The notes beneath the pieces are model-generated. The model saw nothing but the letters and a program-made list of their open reading frames with translations. It had not been told where the DNA came from and searched no databases. The translations under genes were made by a program, and so were the position numbers. A stretch of DNA of 34,263 bases from Egibacteraceae bacterium (GTDB lineage: Bacteria; Actinomycetota; Nitriliruptoria; Euzebyales; Egibacteraceae), in assembly GCA_040905805.1 (NCBI GenBank), contig JBBDQS010000074.1:1-34263 (forward strand). Direction: 5' to 3'. The first letter of the stretch is position 1, and every line of letters begins with the position of its first letter. Positions 8,354 through 15,541 of this stretch are shown in pieces.

Positions 8354-8368
8354 GGGGGGGGGGGGGGG
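8354..8368. repeat. Homopolymer of 15 G
   Basis: Fifteen consecutive G on the plus strand (poly-C on the strand of the downstream minus-strand gene) sit in the 5' region of the AbiEi/DUF559-like gene. Tracts of this length slip readily during replication and sequencing, so the true length may vary. It lies outside any coding region I accept. Confidence 0.9.
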
Positions 8369-8381
8369 ACGGGTATGGACG

Positions 8382-8465
8382 GACCCGCGCGGTCTGTGCT
8401 GCGCTGACCCGCGCGGGCTGTGCTGCGCTGACTACCGCGCGGCCTGTGCGCTGACTACCGCGCAG
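8382..8465. repeat. Tandem repeat, 23–24 bp unit, about 3.5 copies
   Basis: Units start at 8382, 8406, 8430 and 8453 (partial). The shared core is CCGCGCGG/GGCTGTG followed by CTGCGCTGAC. The first two copies are 24 bp, the third 23 bp. The last partial copy overlaps the stop codon (8455–8457) of the DUF4383 gene, so part of that gene's tail belongs to the repeat. With the G tract, it fills the whole 8308–8454 gap. Confidence 0.85.
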
Positions 8466-8865
8466 AGCTCGACGCAAGGGACCCGCGGTCGGCCTTCAGG
8501 CCGACGGCAAGGGCCAGGGCGCCCGTCCCGAAGTGCAGGACGTGGTCCGCGACGTTCAGGGCGAGGAAGTTGACCGGCGAGGCCGCCGGCACGGCGACGC
8601 CGAACACGCCCACGGCCACGTAGGCGGCGCCGACGGCCGTGTTGACCATCCGCGCCGTCGCGGTCCCGCCGACGGCCCCGGCGACGAATGCGGCGCCGAT
8701 CAACAGGTGGACGACATTGTGCACGGGGTTGACCTCGAAGATGCCGAGCAGCAGGGCGCCGTCGGGAGCGGCGAGGCCGACGCCCCCGGTCACGAGGAAG
8801 CCGACGAGACCGACGAGAAGATAGACCGCCCCGAAGGCGTAGCCGAAGATCTGGTTGACGCTCAT
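8455..8865 (-). CDS. DUF4383 domain-containing membrane protein
   Basis: A 136-residue protein with four hydrophobic helices at about residues 8–28, 46–66, 72–94 and 106–124. The DUF4383 hallmark NPVHNVVHLLIGAAF is present at about 45–59, and a second NVADHVLHFGTGALALA pattern lies near the end. The family is common in actinobacteria and its function is unknown. ATG 8865 has AGGAAGG about 9 nt upstream, one of the better Shine-Dalgarno sites in the window. It is divergent from pdxT. The stop codon lies inside a tandem repeat, so the short SLASSSAR tail may be recent. Confidence 0.88.
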   Translation of the reverse strand: MSVNQIFGYAFGAVYLLVGLVGFLVTGGVGLAAPDGALLLGIFEVNPVHNVVHLLIGAAFVAGAVGGTATARMVNTAVGAAYVAVGVFGVAVPAASPVNFLALNVADHVLHFGTGALALAVGLKADRGSLASSSAR

Positions 8866-8948
8866 GGTGATTGCCCTTCCTATGGCCCGGTGTCGTGGGG
8901 GTGGTGGCGAGGGTTCGTCGACGCGGCCGGGTGCGGATTGGCGGCGGG

Positions 8949-8954
8949 TAGCCT
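8949..8954 (+). promoter_or_regulatory. Probable -10 box of pdxT (leaderless)
   Basis: TAGCCT ends 6 nt before the pdxT ATG at 8961, so the transcript would start at or next to the initiation codon. This supports the longer pdxT reading with a 28-residue N-terminal extension. Confidence 0.5.
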
Positions 8955-8960
8955 TGGGCC

Positions 8961-9644
8961 ATGCACCGCACCCCGCCCGGGCGCGTGTCGGGAGCGGGAC
9001 TCCTGCGCGACCGCGAACCAGCGCCGGCTGGCGACGCCGACGGCCCGCGCGTCGGCGTGCTCGCGCTGCAGGGCGACGTCGCCGAGCACCTGCGGATGCT
9101 CGATGCGGTCGGTGCCCAGGGTGTGCTGGTCCAGCGCCCCGGGGACCTTGACGACCTGGACGGGCTGGTCGTGCCGGGCGGTGAGTCGACGACGATTGGC
9201 AAGCTCGCGGAGCTGTACGGGCTGCTGGGGCCGTTGCGATCCCGGTTGGCGGACGGGCTTGCGGCGTTCGGCACGTGCGCGGGCGCGATCCTGCTGGCCC
9301 GCGGGGCGCTCCTGGCCGACGGGCGGCCCAGCGAGCAGCCGTTGCTGGAGGCGATGGACCTGGTGGCCCGCCGCAACGCCTTCGGCCGGCAGGTGGCGAG
9401 CTTCGAAGCGGACGTGCACGTCACGGGCGTGTCCGGGGACCCCATGCACGCCGTGTTCATCCGCGCGCCGTGGTTCGAGGCGGTCGGAGCCGACGTGGAG
9501 GTCCTGGCCACCGTCGCCACCGCGCTCGGCGAGCAGATCGTCGTGGCACGCCAGGGCCGGCTCCTGGCGTCGGCCTTCCACCCCGAGCTGGTCGGTGACG
9601 CGCGCCTCCACCGGCTCTTCGTCGCGTCGTTGCGGCGAGGATGA
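8961..9644 (+). CDS. pdxT: PLP synthase glutaminase subunit PdxT
   Basis: A 227-residue class I glutaminase that hydrolyses glutamine and feeds ammonia to PdxS. The catalytic triad is visible as Cys106 (GTCAGAI), His207 and Glu209 (AFHPEL). Other hallmarks are VGVLALQGDVAEH, VVPGGESTTIGKL and ARRNAFGRQV. It has about 28 extra residues before the usual VGVLALQG start; the extension is supported by a -10 box directly upstream of its ATG. Its own promoter and the two intervening minus-strand genes mean it is probably not on one transcript with pdxS. A 7-bp hairpin follows before yebC. Confidence 0.96.
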   Translation: MHRTPPGRVSGAGLLRDREPAPAGDADGPRVGVLALQGDVAEHLRMLDAVGAQGVLVQRPGDLDDLDGLVVPGGESTTIGKLAELYGLLGPLRSRLADGLAAFGTCAGAILLARGALLADGRPSEQPLLEAMDLVARRNAFGRQVASFEADVHVTGVSGDPMHAVFIRAPWFEAVGADVEVLATVATALGEQIVVARQGRLLASAFHPELVGDARLHRLFVASLRRG

Positions 9645-9666
9645 CGCGCGGTGGGGCGGCCTATGA

Positions 9667-9685
9667 CGGCGCCGGGAGGGCGCCG
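9667..9685 (+). terminator. Hairpin between pdxT and yebC
   Basis: CGGCGCC and GGCGCCG pair perfectly across a GGGAG loop. The hairpin starts 23 nt after the pdxT stop and ends 4 nt before the yebC -10 box. There is no T tract. It may end pdxT transcription, or act as an operator in the -35 zone of the yebC promoter. Confidence 0.45.
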
Positions 9686-9689
9686 ATGC

Positions 9690-9695
9690 TAGGGT
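9690..9695 (+). promoter_or_regulatory. Probable -10 box of yebC (leaderless)
   Basis: TAGGGT ends 7 nt before the yebC ATG at 9703. No Shine-Dalgarno lies between, so leaderless translation is inferred. The position where a -35 would sit is occupied by the 9667–9685 palindrome. Confidence 0.5.
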
Positions 9696-9702
9696 CCGCT
9701 TC

Positions 9703-10452
9703 ATGTCCGGTCACAGCAAATGGTCCACGATCAAGCGGAAAAAGGGCGCCGCCGACGCCAAGCGGGCGAAGCTCTTCGGTCGCCTGATCCGGGGCATCGA
9801 GGCCGCCGCCAAGAGCGGCGGCGTCGACCCCGAGGCCAACCCCACACTCGCCGACGCGATCCAGAAGGCCAAGGACGCCTCGATGCCGAAGGACAACATC
9901 GAGCGTGCCCTCAAGCGCTTGGCCGGTGAGGACGACGGGGTCACCTACGAGACCGTCTACTACGAGGGCTACGCCCCCGGCGGGGTCGCCCTGTACGTGG
10001 AGTGCCTGACGGACAACCGCAACCGGGCCGCCAGCGACGTGCGGTCGGCGTTCAGCAAGAACGGCGGGAACCTGGCTGAGCCGGGCGCGGTCAACTACCT
10101 GTTCACCAGGACCGGCGTGCTGCTGGTCCCGGCCGACGGCGTCAGCGAGGACGACCTGCTGCTGGCGGCACTCGACGCCGGCATGGAGGACGTGCGTCTG
10201 GACGGGGACACCCACGTCGTGACCACCCAGCCGAGCGATCTGGCCGCCGTGCGCGCCGCGCTCGAGAGCGCCGGCGTGCCCGTCGCCTCCTCGGAGACCA
10301 CGATGCTGCCGAGCGTGTGGGTCCCGGTCACCGACGAGGCATCGGCCCGCGCGGTCCTGCGGCTGCTCGACGCCCTGGACGACTGCGACGACGTCCAGAA
10401 CGTCTACTCCAACTTCGACATCCCCGACCAGATCCTCGAAGCCGTCGCCTGA
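9703..10452 (+). CDS. yebC: YebC/PmpR family regulatory protein
   Basis: A 249-residue YebC/TACO1-family protein of normal length. It begins with the conserved MSGHSKWSTIKRKKGAADAK and has PKDNIERALKR, YEGYAPGGVALYVECLTDNRNR and NGGNLAEPGAVNYLF, with QNVYSNFDIPDQI at the end. Members have been described as transcriptional regulators and, for several homologs, as factors helping ribosomes through difficult proline-containing stretches. In many bacteria yebC is followed by ruvCAB; here a Tad pilus operon follows instead. Gene order pdxT–yebC matches Mycobacterium tuberculosis Rv2604c–Rv2603c. Confidence 0.95.
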   Translation: MSGHSKWSTIKRKKGAADAKRAKLFGRLIRGIEAAAKSGGVDPEANPTLADAIQKAKDASMPKDNIERALKRLAGEDDGVTYETVYYEGYAPGGVALYVECLTDNRNRAASDVRSAFSKNGGNLAEPGAVNYLFTRTGVLLVPADGVSEDDLLLAALDAGMEDVRLDGDTHVVTTQPSDLAAVRAALESAGVPVASSETTMLPSVWVPVTDEASARAVLRLLDALDDCDDVQNVYSNFDIPDQILEAVA

Positions 10453-10494
10453 CGAGCACCCCCTCGGGACCCGCCAGCCCCGGGAGCACCGGCC

Positions 10495-10609
10495 GGCGGC
10501 AGCAGGACCGTTGCGGAGCGTCATCACAATCGATGAAATCGCGGTCCCGGCACACCGGTGCAGGACCGCTTCATCAATCTTGACGATGACGGGCACGCGT
10601 CCTGCCGCC
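10495..10609. repeat. Long nested imperfect inverted repeat before tad operon
   Basis: Five arm pairs are nearly concentric around about 10555: GGCGGCAG..AGGA (10495–10507) with TCCTGCCGCC (10600–10609), GTCATC (10520–10525) with GATGAC (10585–10590), GATGA (10532–10536) with TCATC (10571–10575), GCGGTCC (10541–10547) with GGACCGC (10563–10569), and GCAC (10550–10553) with GTGC (10558–10561). It lies in the 194-bp gap between yebC and tadE and is AT-richer than the flanks. It could be an extended RNA stem-loop in the tad leader, a yebC terminator or a multi-site operator. Confidence 0.6.
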
Positions 10610-10646
10610 ACGCTGCGCATACCAGATCAAAGGATGCGCGCCGGCC

Positions 10647-11114
10647 ATGATCAGACAGCGACTCACCGGAGAGGACTCGGACCGCGGGGCCGCGGCCCTG
10701 GAGTTCGCGCTCGTCCTGCCGCTCCTGCTGCTCCTGATCTTCGGGACCGTCGACTTCGCCATGGCCTACCAGCGGCACGTGACGCTGGCGCACGCGGCTC
10801 GTGAGGGGGTCCGCGCCTGGGCGTTGTCCGACCCGGATGCCCCGACGGACCCGACACCCACGACGCAGGGGGCGGCCAGCGGCCTCCCCGCAGCCTCGGT
10901 CACCGTGGCTTGCGCGACCGCGCTGATCCCTGGCGGACCCTGGGCGCCCGTGGCGTGCAGCGACCCGTGCCTCACCGGGACGCCGGCCCGGGTCACCGCC
11001 CAGTACGACTACACCTTCATCACCCCGGTGGCGTCGTTCATGGGCATGTTCGGCGCGACCCCGTCCGACACGATCGCCCTCCGGGGGCAGGGGGTCATGC
11101 GATGCGGCGGCTGA
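10647..11114 (+). CDS. tadE: TadE-like pseudopilin
   Basis: A 155-residue TadE-family protein. Short basic/acidic N-terminus, then DRGAAALEFALVLPLLLLLIFG (hydrophobic about 20–41) with Glu19 in the place expected for prepilin-peptidase-processed pseudopilins, followed by AYQRHVTLAHAAREGVRAWA. Three cysteines in the exported part (VACA, VACSDPC) could form disulfides. TadE pseudopilins act in assembly of the Flp pilus at the cell surface. AAAGGA lies 12 nt before the ATG. This is the first gene of the tad operon and overlaps the next gene by 13 nt. Confidence 0.88.
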   Translation: MIRQRLTGEDSDRGAAALEFALVLPLLLLLIFGTVDFAMAYQRHVTLAHAAREGVRAWALSDPDAPTDPTPTTQGAASGLPAASVTVACATALIPGGPWAPVACSDPCLTGTPARVTAQYDYTFITPVASFMGMFGATPSDTIALRGQGVMRCGG

Positions 11115-12142
11115 GCGAGGAAGGCGGCGCCGTCGCCCTGTTCACCGCGCTGTGCATGATGATGCTGGCGGCGTTCGCCGCCTACGCCGTGAACTCGGGT
11201 CTGGTCTACGACGAGCGGCGGCAGCTGCAGAACGGCGCCGACGCCGCGGCGTTCGCCATCGCCTTCGACTGCGCCCGCGGGACCGCCGTCAAGTGCACCC
11301 ACACCTATGCCTCCAGCGTCTCCGGGCCGGCGTACGCCGACAGCAACGCGCGCGACGGCGACGCCACGGTCCAGGCCGTCGAGCCCGCCGACCTGGCTCC
11401 CGACTCCGGTGAGGTCACCGTCGGGACGCTGTCGCGGGAGGGCGCGCAGGACGCGGTGACGTTGTTCATGGGCAACGTCCTCGGGCGGTCGACGGCCCAG
11501 GTGCGCGCGACTGCGACCGCACGGTGGGGCGGGGCCGGCACGGGCACCGGACTGCCCCTGGCGATCCCCCTGCACCGCTGGGAAGCGGTCGCCGCCTGGC
11601 AGAAAGCCACCTACCCGGGACTGACCAACGAGCAGGGCCTGTTCCCCGAAGACGGCCCCTTCCCGCCCCTGCCCGCTGCGGAGACGACCATTCTCCTCGG
11701 TGAGGACCCCGACTACCCCCCCGGCAGCTTCGGCTGGATCGACCACCCGCAGAACGTCCACCCCTACTGCCAGGTCTCCCTGGACGTGGACGATTTCGCG
11801 GTCGGCACCGGCAGCGCGTTCGGCTGCAACCACCCCGACGCCTCGGGGACCAGCCAGGAGTCCGCGGCCTTCCGCGACTACATGCTGTCGCGGACCCACC
11901 CCATCCCCGTCTTCGACAGCCACAACGGGCTGGGCGGCAGCAACGCCCGGTACCACGTCTACAGCTGGGCGGCCATCCGCGTCACCGGCTACCGGCTGAA
12001 CGCAGCCTACTCGTGGCCTTCGACAACCGGCGTCTGCGGTTCCGGCAACTGCATCCGCGGGTGGCTGAGCGCCTTCGATCCCTCCGCGGGTCCCATCGGC
12101 GGGCCCGACACCGGCCTCAAGCGGGTCCAACTCGTTGACTGA
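11102..12142 (+). CDS. TadG-like Flp pilus assembly protein
   Basis: A 346-residue protein. It starts MRRLSEEGGAVALFTALCMM, has one hydrophobic segment (about 9–31) and then the TadE/TadG signature VYDERRQLQNGADAAAFAIA. The long exported part is rich in aromatic residues, Gly and Asp, with Cys pairs (HPYCQV, FGCNHP, GVCGSGNCIRG). It is likely a membrane-anchored minor component or assembly factor of the pilus. I chose the ATG at 11102 because it gives the usual GG-ALFTAL N-terminus; it overlaps tadE by 13 nt, which suggests translational coupling. A longer reading into tadE is a shadow. Confidence 0.82.
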   Translation: MRRLSEEGGAVALFTALCMMMLAAFAAYAVNSGLVYDERRQLQNGADAAAFAIAFDCARGTAVKCTHTYASSVSGPAYADSNARDGDATVQAVEPADLAPDSGEVTVGTLSREGAQDAVTLFMGNVLGRSTAQVRATATARWGGAGTGTGLPLAIPLHRWEAVAAWQKATYPGLTNEQGLFPEDGPFPPLPAAETTILLGEDPDYPPGSFGWIDHPQNVHPYCQVSLDVDDFAVGTGSAFGCNHPDASGTSQESAAFRDYMLSRTHPIPVFDSHNGLGGSNARYHVYSWAAIRVTGYRLNAAYSWPSTTGVCGSGNCIRGWLSAFDPSAGPIGGPDTGLKRVQLVD

Positions 12143-12153
12143 AGGAGTCCATC

Positions 12154-12918
12154 GTGAAGAACCGCATACTCGGGATCGTCGCCGCGTTGGTGCTCGCCGC
12201 CGTCGGCACGGCGGTCCTGGTGACCTACGTCAAGGGCGCCGAGCGGCGCGCGCTGGCCGGTGAGCGCACCGTGGAGGTGCTGGTCGTGCAGGCGCCGATC
12301 GCGAAGGGCACCCCAGCCGAGGAGGTCGGCCCCCTCGTCGAGGCGCTGACGGTCCCCGCGAAGGTCCGGGCCGACGACAGCGTCGCCAGCCTCGACGCGC
12401 TCGACGGACGCGTCGCCGCCACCGACCTCGTGGTCGGCGAGCAGCTGCTCGCCAGTCGGTTCGTCGCGCCCGACGAGCTGCCAACCCTGGGGGACATCGA
12501 CATCCCCGACGGCTTGCAGCTGGTCACCGTCTCGCTCGAACCCAATCGCGTCCTCGGCGGTGAGCTCCAACCCGGCAGCACCGTGGGGGTGCTGGCCTCG
12601 TTCGGGGACGCGCCGGCCGAGGACGGCGCCGCCACCGGCAGCCCGACCACCCACTTCATCCTCCAGCGGGTCCTCGTGGCACGGGTCCAGGGCGAGCCCC
12701 AACCCACCGCCGCCGGGGGGGCCGACGGCGCGCCCCCCACCGCGACGCGGCCCGCAGCACCGGGCGGCAACCTGCTCGTGACCTTCGCCCTCAACGCTCC
12801 CGCAGCGGAGCGCCTGGTCTTCGCCGCGGAGCACGGGACCATGTGGCTGTCGCTGCAGACGGACGACACCTCCGCCGACGGCACGCGCGTCCAGACCAAG
12901 GAGACGATCTACCAATGA
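12154..12918 (+). CDS. cpaB: CpaB/RcpC family pilus assembly protein (SAF domain)
   Basis: A 254-residue CpaB/RcpC-type protein. An N-terminal membrane anchor (about 5–27, ILGIVAALVLAAVGTAVLVTYV) is followed by a SAF domain: VEVLVVQAPIAKGTPAEEV and ATDLVVGEQLLASRFV. The RcpC-like domain follows: IPDGLQLVTVSLEPNRVLGGELQPGSTVGVLASF, ending with NAPAAERLVFAAEHGTMWLSLQ (quoted as separate blocks). A Pro/Ala-rich linker is at about 187–208. In Gram-negatives CpaB works with the outer-membrane secretin; in actinobacteria there is none, so it probably acts at the envelope. The GTG at 12154 has GGAG 6 nt upstream. Confidence 0.88.
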   Translation: MKNRILGIVAALVLAAVGTAVLVTYVKGAERRALAGERTVEVLVVQAPIAKGTPAEEVGPLVEALTVPAKVRADDSVASLDALDGRVAATDLVVGEQLLASRFVAPDELPTLGDIDIPDGLQLVTVSLEPNRVLGGELQPGSTVGVLASFGDAPAEDGAATGSPTTHFILQRVLVARVQGEPQPTAAGGADGAPPTATRPAAPGGNLLVTFALNAPAAERLVFAAEHGTMWLSLQTDDTSADGTRVQTKETIYQ

Positions 12919-14126
12919 GCATCCGCATCGTGCTGGCCACCGACGACCGTGGCTTCGAGCAACGGCTGCGGGCCAGCTATCCCGGGGGGCTCAACGGTGA
13001 CCTGCGCACCCTGTCCCACGAGCACCTGGGGACCACACCCGCGCAGGCCGTCGCGGCCATCGCCGGCAGTCCCTCCGGCGCCCCGGAGGTCGTCGCGCTC
13101 GGCCCCGGGATGCCCATCGACGCCGCGCTCGACCTGGCCCGCCAGCTGGACCTCGAGCACCCCGAGACCAGCATCGTCCTCGTCGCCAAACCGACACCCA
13201 AGCTGTGGGGCCAGGCGATGCGTGCCGGCGTGCGCGACATCCTCGACCCCACCGCCACCGGCCCGGCAATAGCCGAGATCTTCGAACGTGCCGGCGAGAC
13301 CGCCACGCGCCGCCGCATCAACCTGGTCGGGCAGGAGGAGGACCAGAGCGGCCAGGCCGGGCGCGTGATCACGGTCATCTCCCCCAAGGGGGGGGCGGGC
13401 AAGACCACCGTCTCCACCAACCTCGCCGTCGGGCTGGCGCGTGCCGCTCCCGGCCAGGCCGTCATCGTGGACCTCGACATGCAGTTCGGCGACGTGGCCA
13501 GCGCGCTCTCGCTCCTGCCGGAGCACACCATCGTGGATGCCGCCCTGACCTCGGGCACCCTCGACGCGACCGCGTTGAAGGTGGTGCTGACGCCGCACTC
13601 CAGCGGCCTGTTCGCGCTCTGCGCCCCCGACTCCCCCGCCGAGGGTGAGCAGGTCACAGGGGAGGCCGCAGCCATCATCCTCCGGGCGCTGTCCGCCGTC
13701 TTCCGCTACGTGGTGGTGGACACCTCCGCCGGCCTCACCGAGCATGCCCTGTCGGCCCTCGAGGTCTCCAGCGACATCGTCCTGGTCTGCTCGATGGACG
13801 TCCCCAGCGTGCGCAGCCTGCGCAAGGCGGTCAACGCGCTCGATGCGCTGGGCATGACCGCCCAGCGCCGCCATCTGGTGCTCAACCGCGCCGACAGCCG
13901 CGTGGGCCTCGAAGCCGAGGACGTGGAAGCCACCGTCGGCATGCCGGTCGACGTGGCGATCCCCAGCAGCCGGGCGGTGCCGCTGGCGCTCAACCAGGGC
14001 ACGCCCCTGCTCGCCGCCGACGCCCACCACCCCGTCTCCGAGCAGCTGGCGATCCTCATCGGGCGGTTCGCGAAGCAGCCCCAAGCCCACCGTGGCTTCC
14101 TGGACAAGCTGAGGAGCGGTCGATGA
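12915..14126 (+). CDS. CpaE/TadZ-type MinD-like ATPase
   Basis: A 403-residue protein. The N-terminal 130 residues form a receiver-like domain (MSIRIVLATDDRGFEQRL, then TSIVLVAKP) that lacks an obvious phospho-accepting pattern. The C-terminal domain is a ParA/MinD ATPase with deviant Walker A SPKGGAGKTTVSTNLA (residues 157–171) and the switch strand VIVDLDMQFGD (183–193). TadZ/CpaE proteins place the pilus machinery at a cell site. It overlaps cpaB (ATGA at 12915) and tadA (ATGA at 14123), so translation is coupled across all three. Confidence 0.9.
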   Translation: MSIRIVLATDDRGFEQRLRASYPGGLNGDLRTLSHEHLGTTPAQAVAAIAGSPSGAPEVVALGPGMPIDAALDLARQLDLEHPETSIVLVAKPTPKLWGQAMRAGVRDILDPTATGPAIAEIFERAGETATRRRINLVGQEEDQSGQAGRVITVISPKGGAGKTTVSTNLAVGLARAAPGQAVIVDLDMQFGDVASALSLLPEHTIVDAALTSGTLDATALKVVLTPHSSGLFALCAPDSPAEGEQVTGEAAAIILRALSAVFRYVVVDTSAGLTEHALSALEVSSDIVLVCSMDVPSVRSLRKAVNALDALGMTAQRRHLVLNRADSRVGLEAEDVEATVGMPVDVAIPSSRAVPLALNQGTPLLAADAHHPVSEQLAILIGRFAKQPQAHRGFLDKLRSGR

Positions 14127-15541
14127 CGCTGTCAGAACGCCTGAAGCGGGCCAACGGCGAGGCGCCGCCGTCACCACCCGAGACCAAGGTCCGGGCCCTG
14201 CCCGCGATCCCGCACCCGGCGTCGGACCCGCTGGCCCATGTGACGCAGCGTGCCGAGCACGCCCTGTTCGCGCGCCTCGGGGCCCGGCTCTACGACTCGT
14301 CGATCACCGAGGAGCAGCTGAAGGACTTCGTCCGCCAGGAGCTGGCGGGGGTCATCAAGGAGGAGCGGGCGCCGCTCACCGACCGCGAGCGGAGTGACCT
14401 GGTCGCGGCGATCAGCCAGAACGTCCTGGGCTACGGGCCCGCCCAACCCTTCCTTGACGACCCCGAGGTCACCGAGGTCATGGTCAACGCCGGTGAGTCC
14501 ATCTACGTCGAGCGCGCCGGCAAGCTGGAGCGCACCGGCGCCCGGTTCTCCTCCGACGACCATCTGCGCCGGGTCATCGAGCGCATCGTGAGCCAGGTCG
14601 GGCGCCGCATCGACGAGTCCTCACCGATGGTCGACGCGCGGCTGCCGGACGGCTCGCGGGTCAACGCGATCATCCCGCCGCTGTCGGTCGATGGGCCGAC
14701 GCTCACGATTCGCAAGTTCGCCCAGGACCCCTACCAGACCGACGACCTCATCCACTTCGGGACGATGACCCAGGAGATCGCCGACCTGCTGGCCGCGTGC
14801 GTGCAGGGCCGGATGAACATCCTGGTCACCGGTGGGACCGGCACCGGCAAGACCACCATGCTGAACGTCCTGTCCTCGTTCGTGCCCAGCGGGGAGCGCG
14901 TCGTCACCATCGAGGACTCCGTCGAGCTGCAGCTGCACCAGGACCACGTCATCCGCCTCGAGGCGCGCCCACCGAACATCGAGGGCAAGGGCCAGGTCAC
15001 CATCCGCGACCTGGTGCGCAACGCGCTGCGGATGCGTCCCGACCGCATCATCGTGGGCGAGGTCCGTGGCGGTGAGACCCTGGACATGCTGCAGGCGATG
15101 AACACCGGCCACGACGGGTCCCTGTCGACGGTGCACGCCAACTCGCCGCGTGACGCGATCGCCCGGCTGGAGACCATGGTGCTGATGGGCGGGGTCGACC
15201 TGCCGGTCCGTGCCATCCGCGAGCAGATCGCCTCAGCGATCGACCTCATCGTCCACGTGACCCGGCTGCGCGACGGCACCCGCCGCATCACCCACGTCAC
15301 CGAGGTGCAGGGGATGGAGGGCGAGGTCGTCACCCTGCAGGACGTGTTCATCTTCGACTACGGCCCGGGCATCGGCCCCGACGGCAGGTTCCGCGGCTCG
15401 CAGCAGCCCACGGGCATCCGCCCGCAGTTCAGCGAGCAGCTCGCCAACATCGGCATCGTGCTCCCCGCGGACATCTTCGGGGGCGCCGACGGCCCCGCGA
15501 CCCTGGAGGCGCTGCGCCCGGCGCGGCGAGCCCGCACATGA
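14123..15541 (+). CDS. tadA: Tad secretion ATPase TadA (CpaF)
   Basis: A 472-residue GspE/VirB11-type hexameric ATPase that powers pilin polymerisation. The N-terminal CpaF region has VLGYGPAQPFLDDPEVTEVM and DARLPDGSRVNAIIPP. The motor has Walker A GGTGTGKTT (237–245), the Asp box TIEDSVELQL (262–271), Walker B region RPDRIIVGEVRGGE (305–318) and the His box GHDGSLSTVHAN (329–340). All catalytic motifs are intact. No second ATPase for retraction is obvious among classical components, in keeping with bifunctional TadA proteins. It overlaps both neighbours by four bases. Confidence 0.96.
   Translation: MTLSERLKRANGEAPPSPPETKVRALPAIPHPASDPLAHVTQRAEHALFARLGARLYDSSITEEQLKDFVRQELAGVIKEERAPLTDRERSDLVAAISQNVLGYGPAQPFLDDPEVTEVMVNAGESIYVERAGKLERTGARFSSDDHLRRVIERIVSQVGRRIDESSPMVDARLPDGSRVNAIIPPLSVDGPTLTIRKFAQDPYQTDDLIHFGTMTQEIADLLAACVQGRMNILVTGGTGTGKTTMLNVLSSFVPSGERVVTIEDSVELQLHQDHVIRLEARPPNIEGKGQVTIRDLVRNALRMRPDRIIVGEVRGGETLDMLQAMNTGHDGSLSTVHANSPRDAIARLETMVLMGGVDLPVRAIREQIASAIDLIVHVTRLRDGTRRITHVTEVQGMEGEVVTLQDVFIFDYGPGIGPDGRFRGSQQPTGIRPQFSEQLANIGIVLPADIFGGADGPATLEALRPARRART

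Noticed and set aside
8382-8465. Tandem repeat considered as a CRISPR array
   Set aside because: The units are directly adjacent with no spacers, and no cas genes are present.
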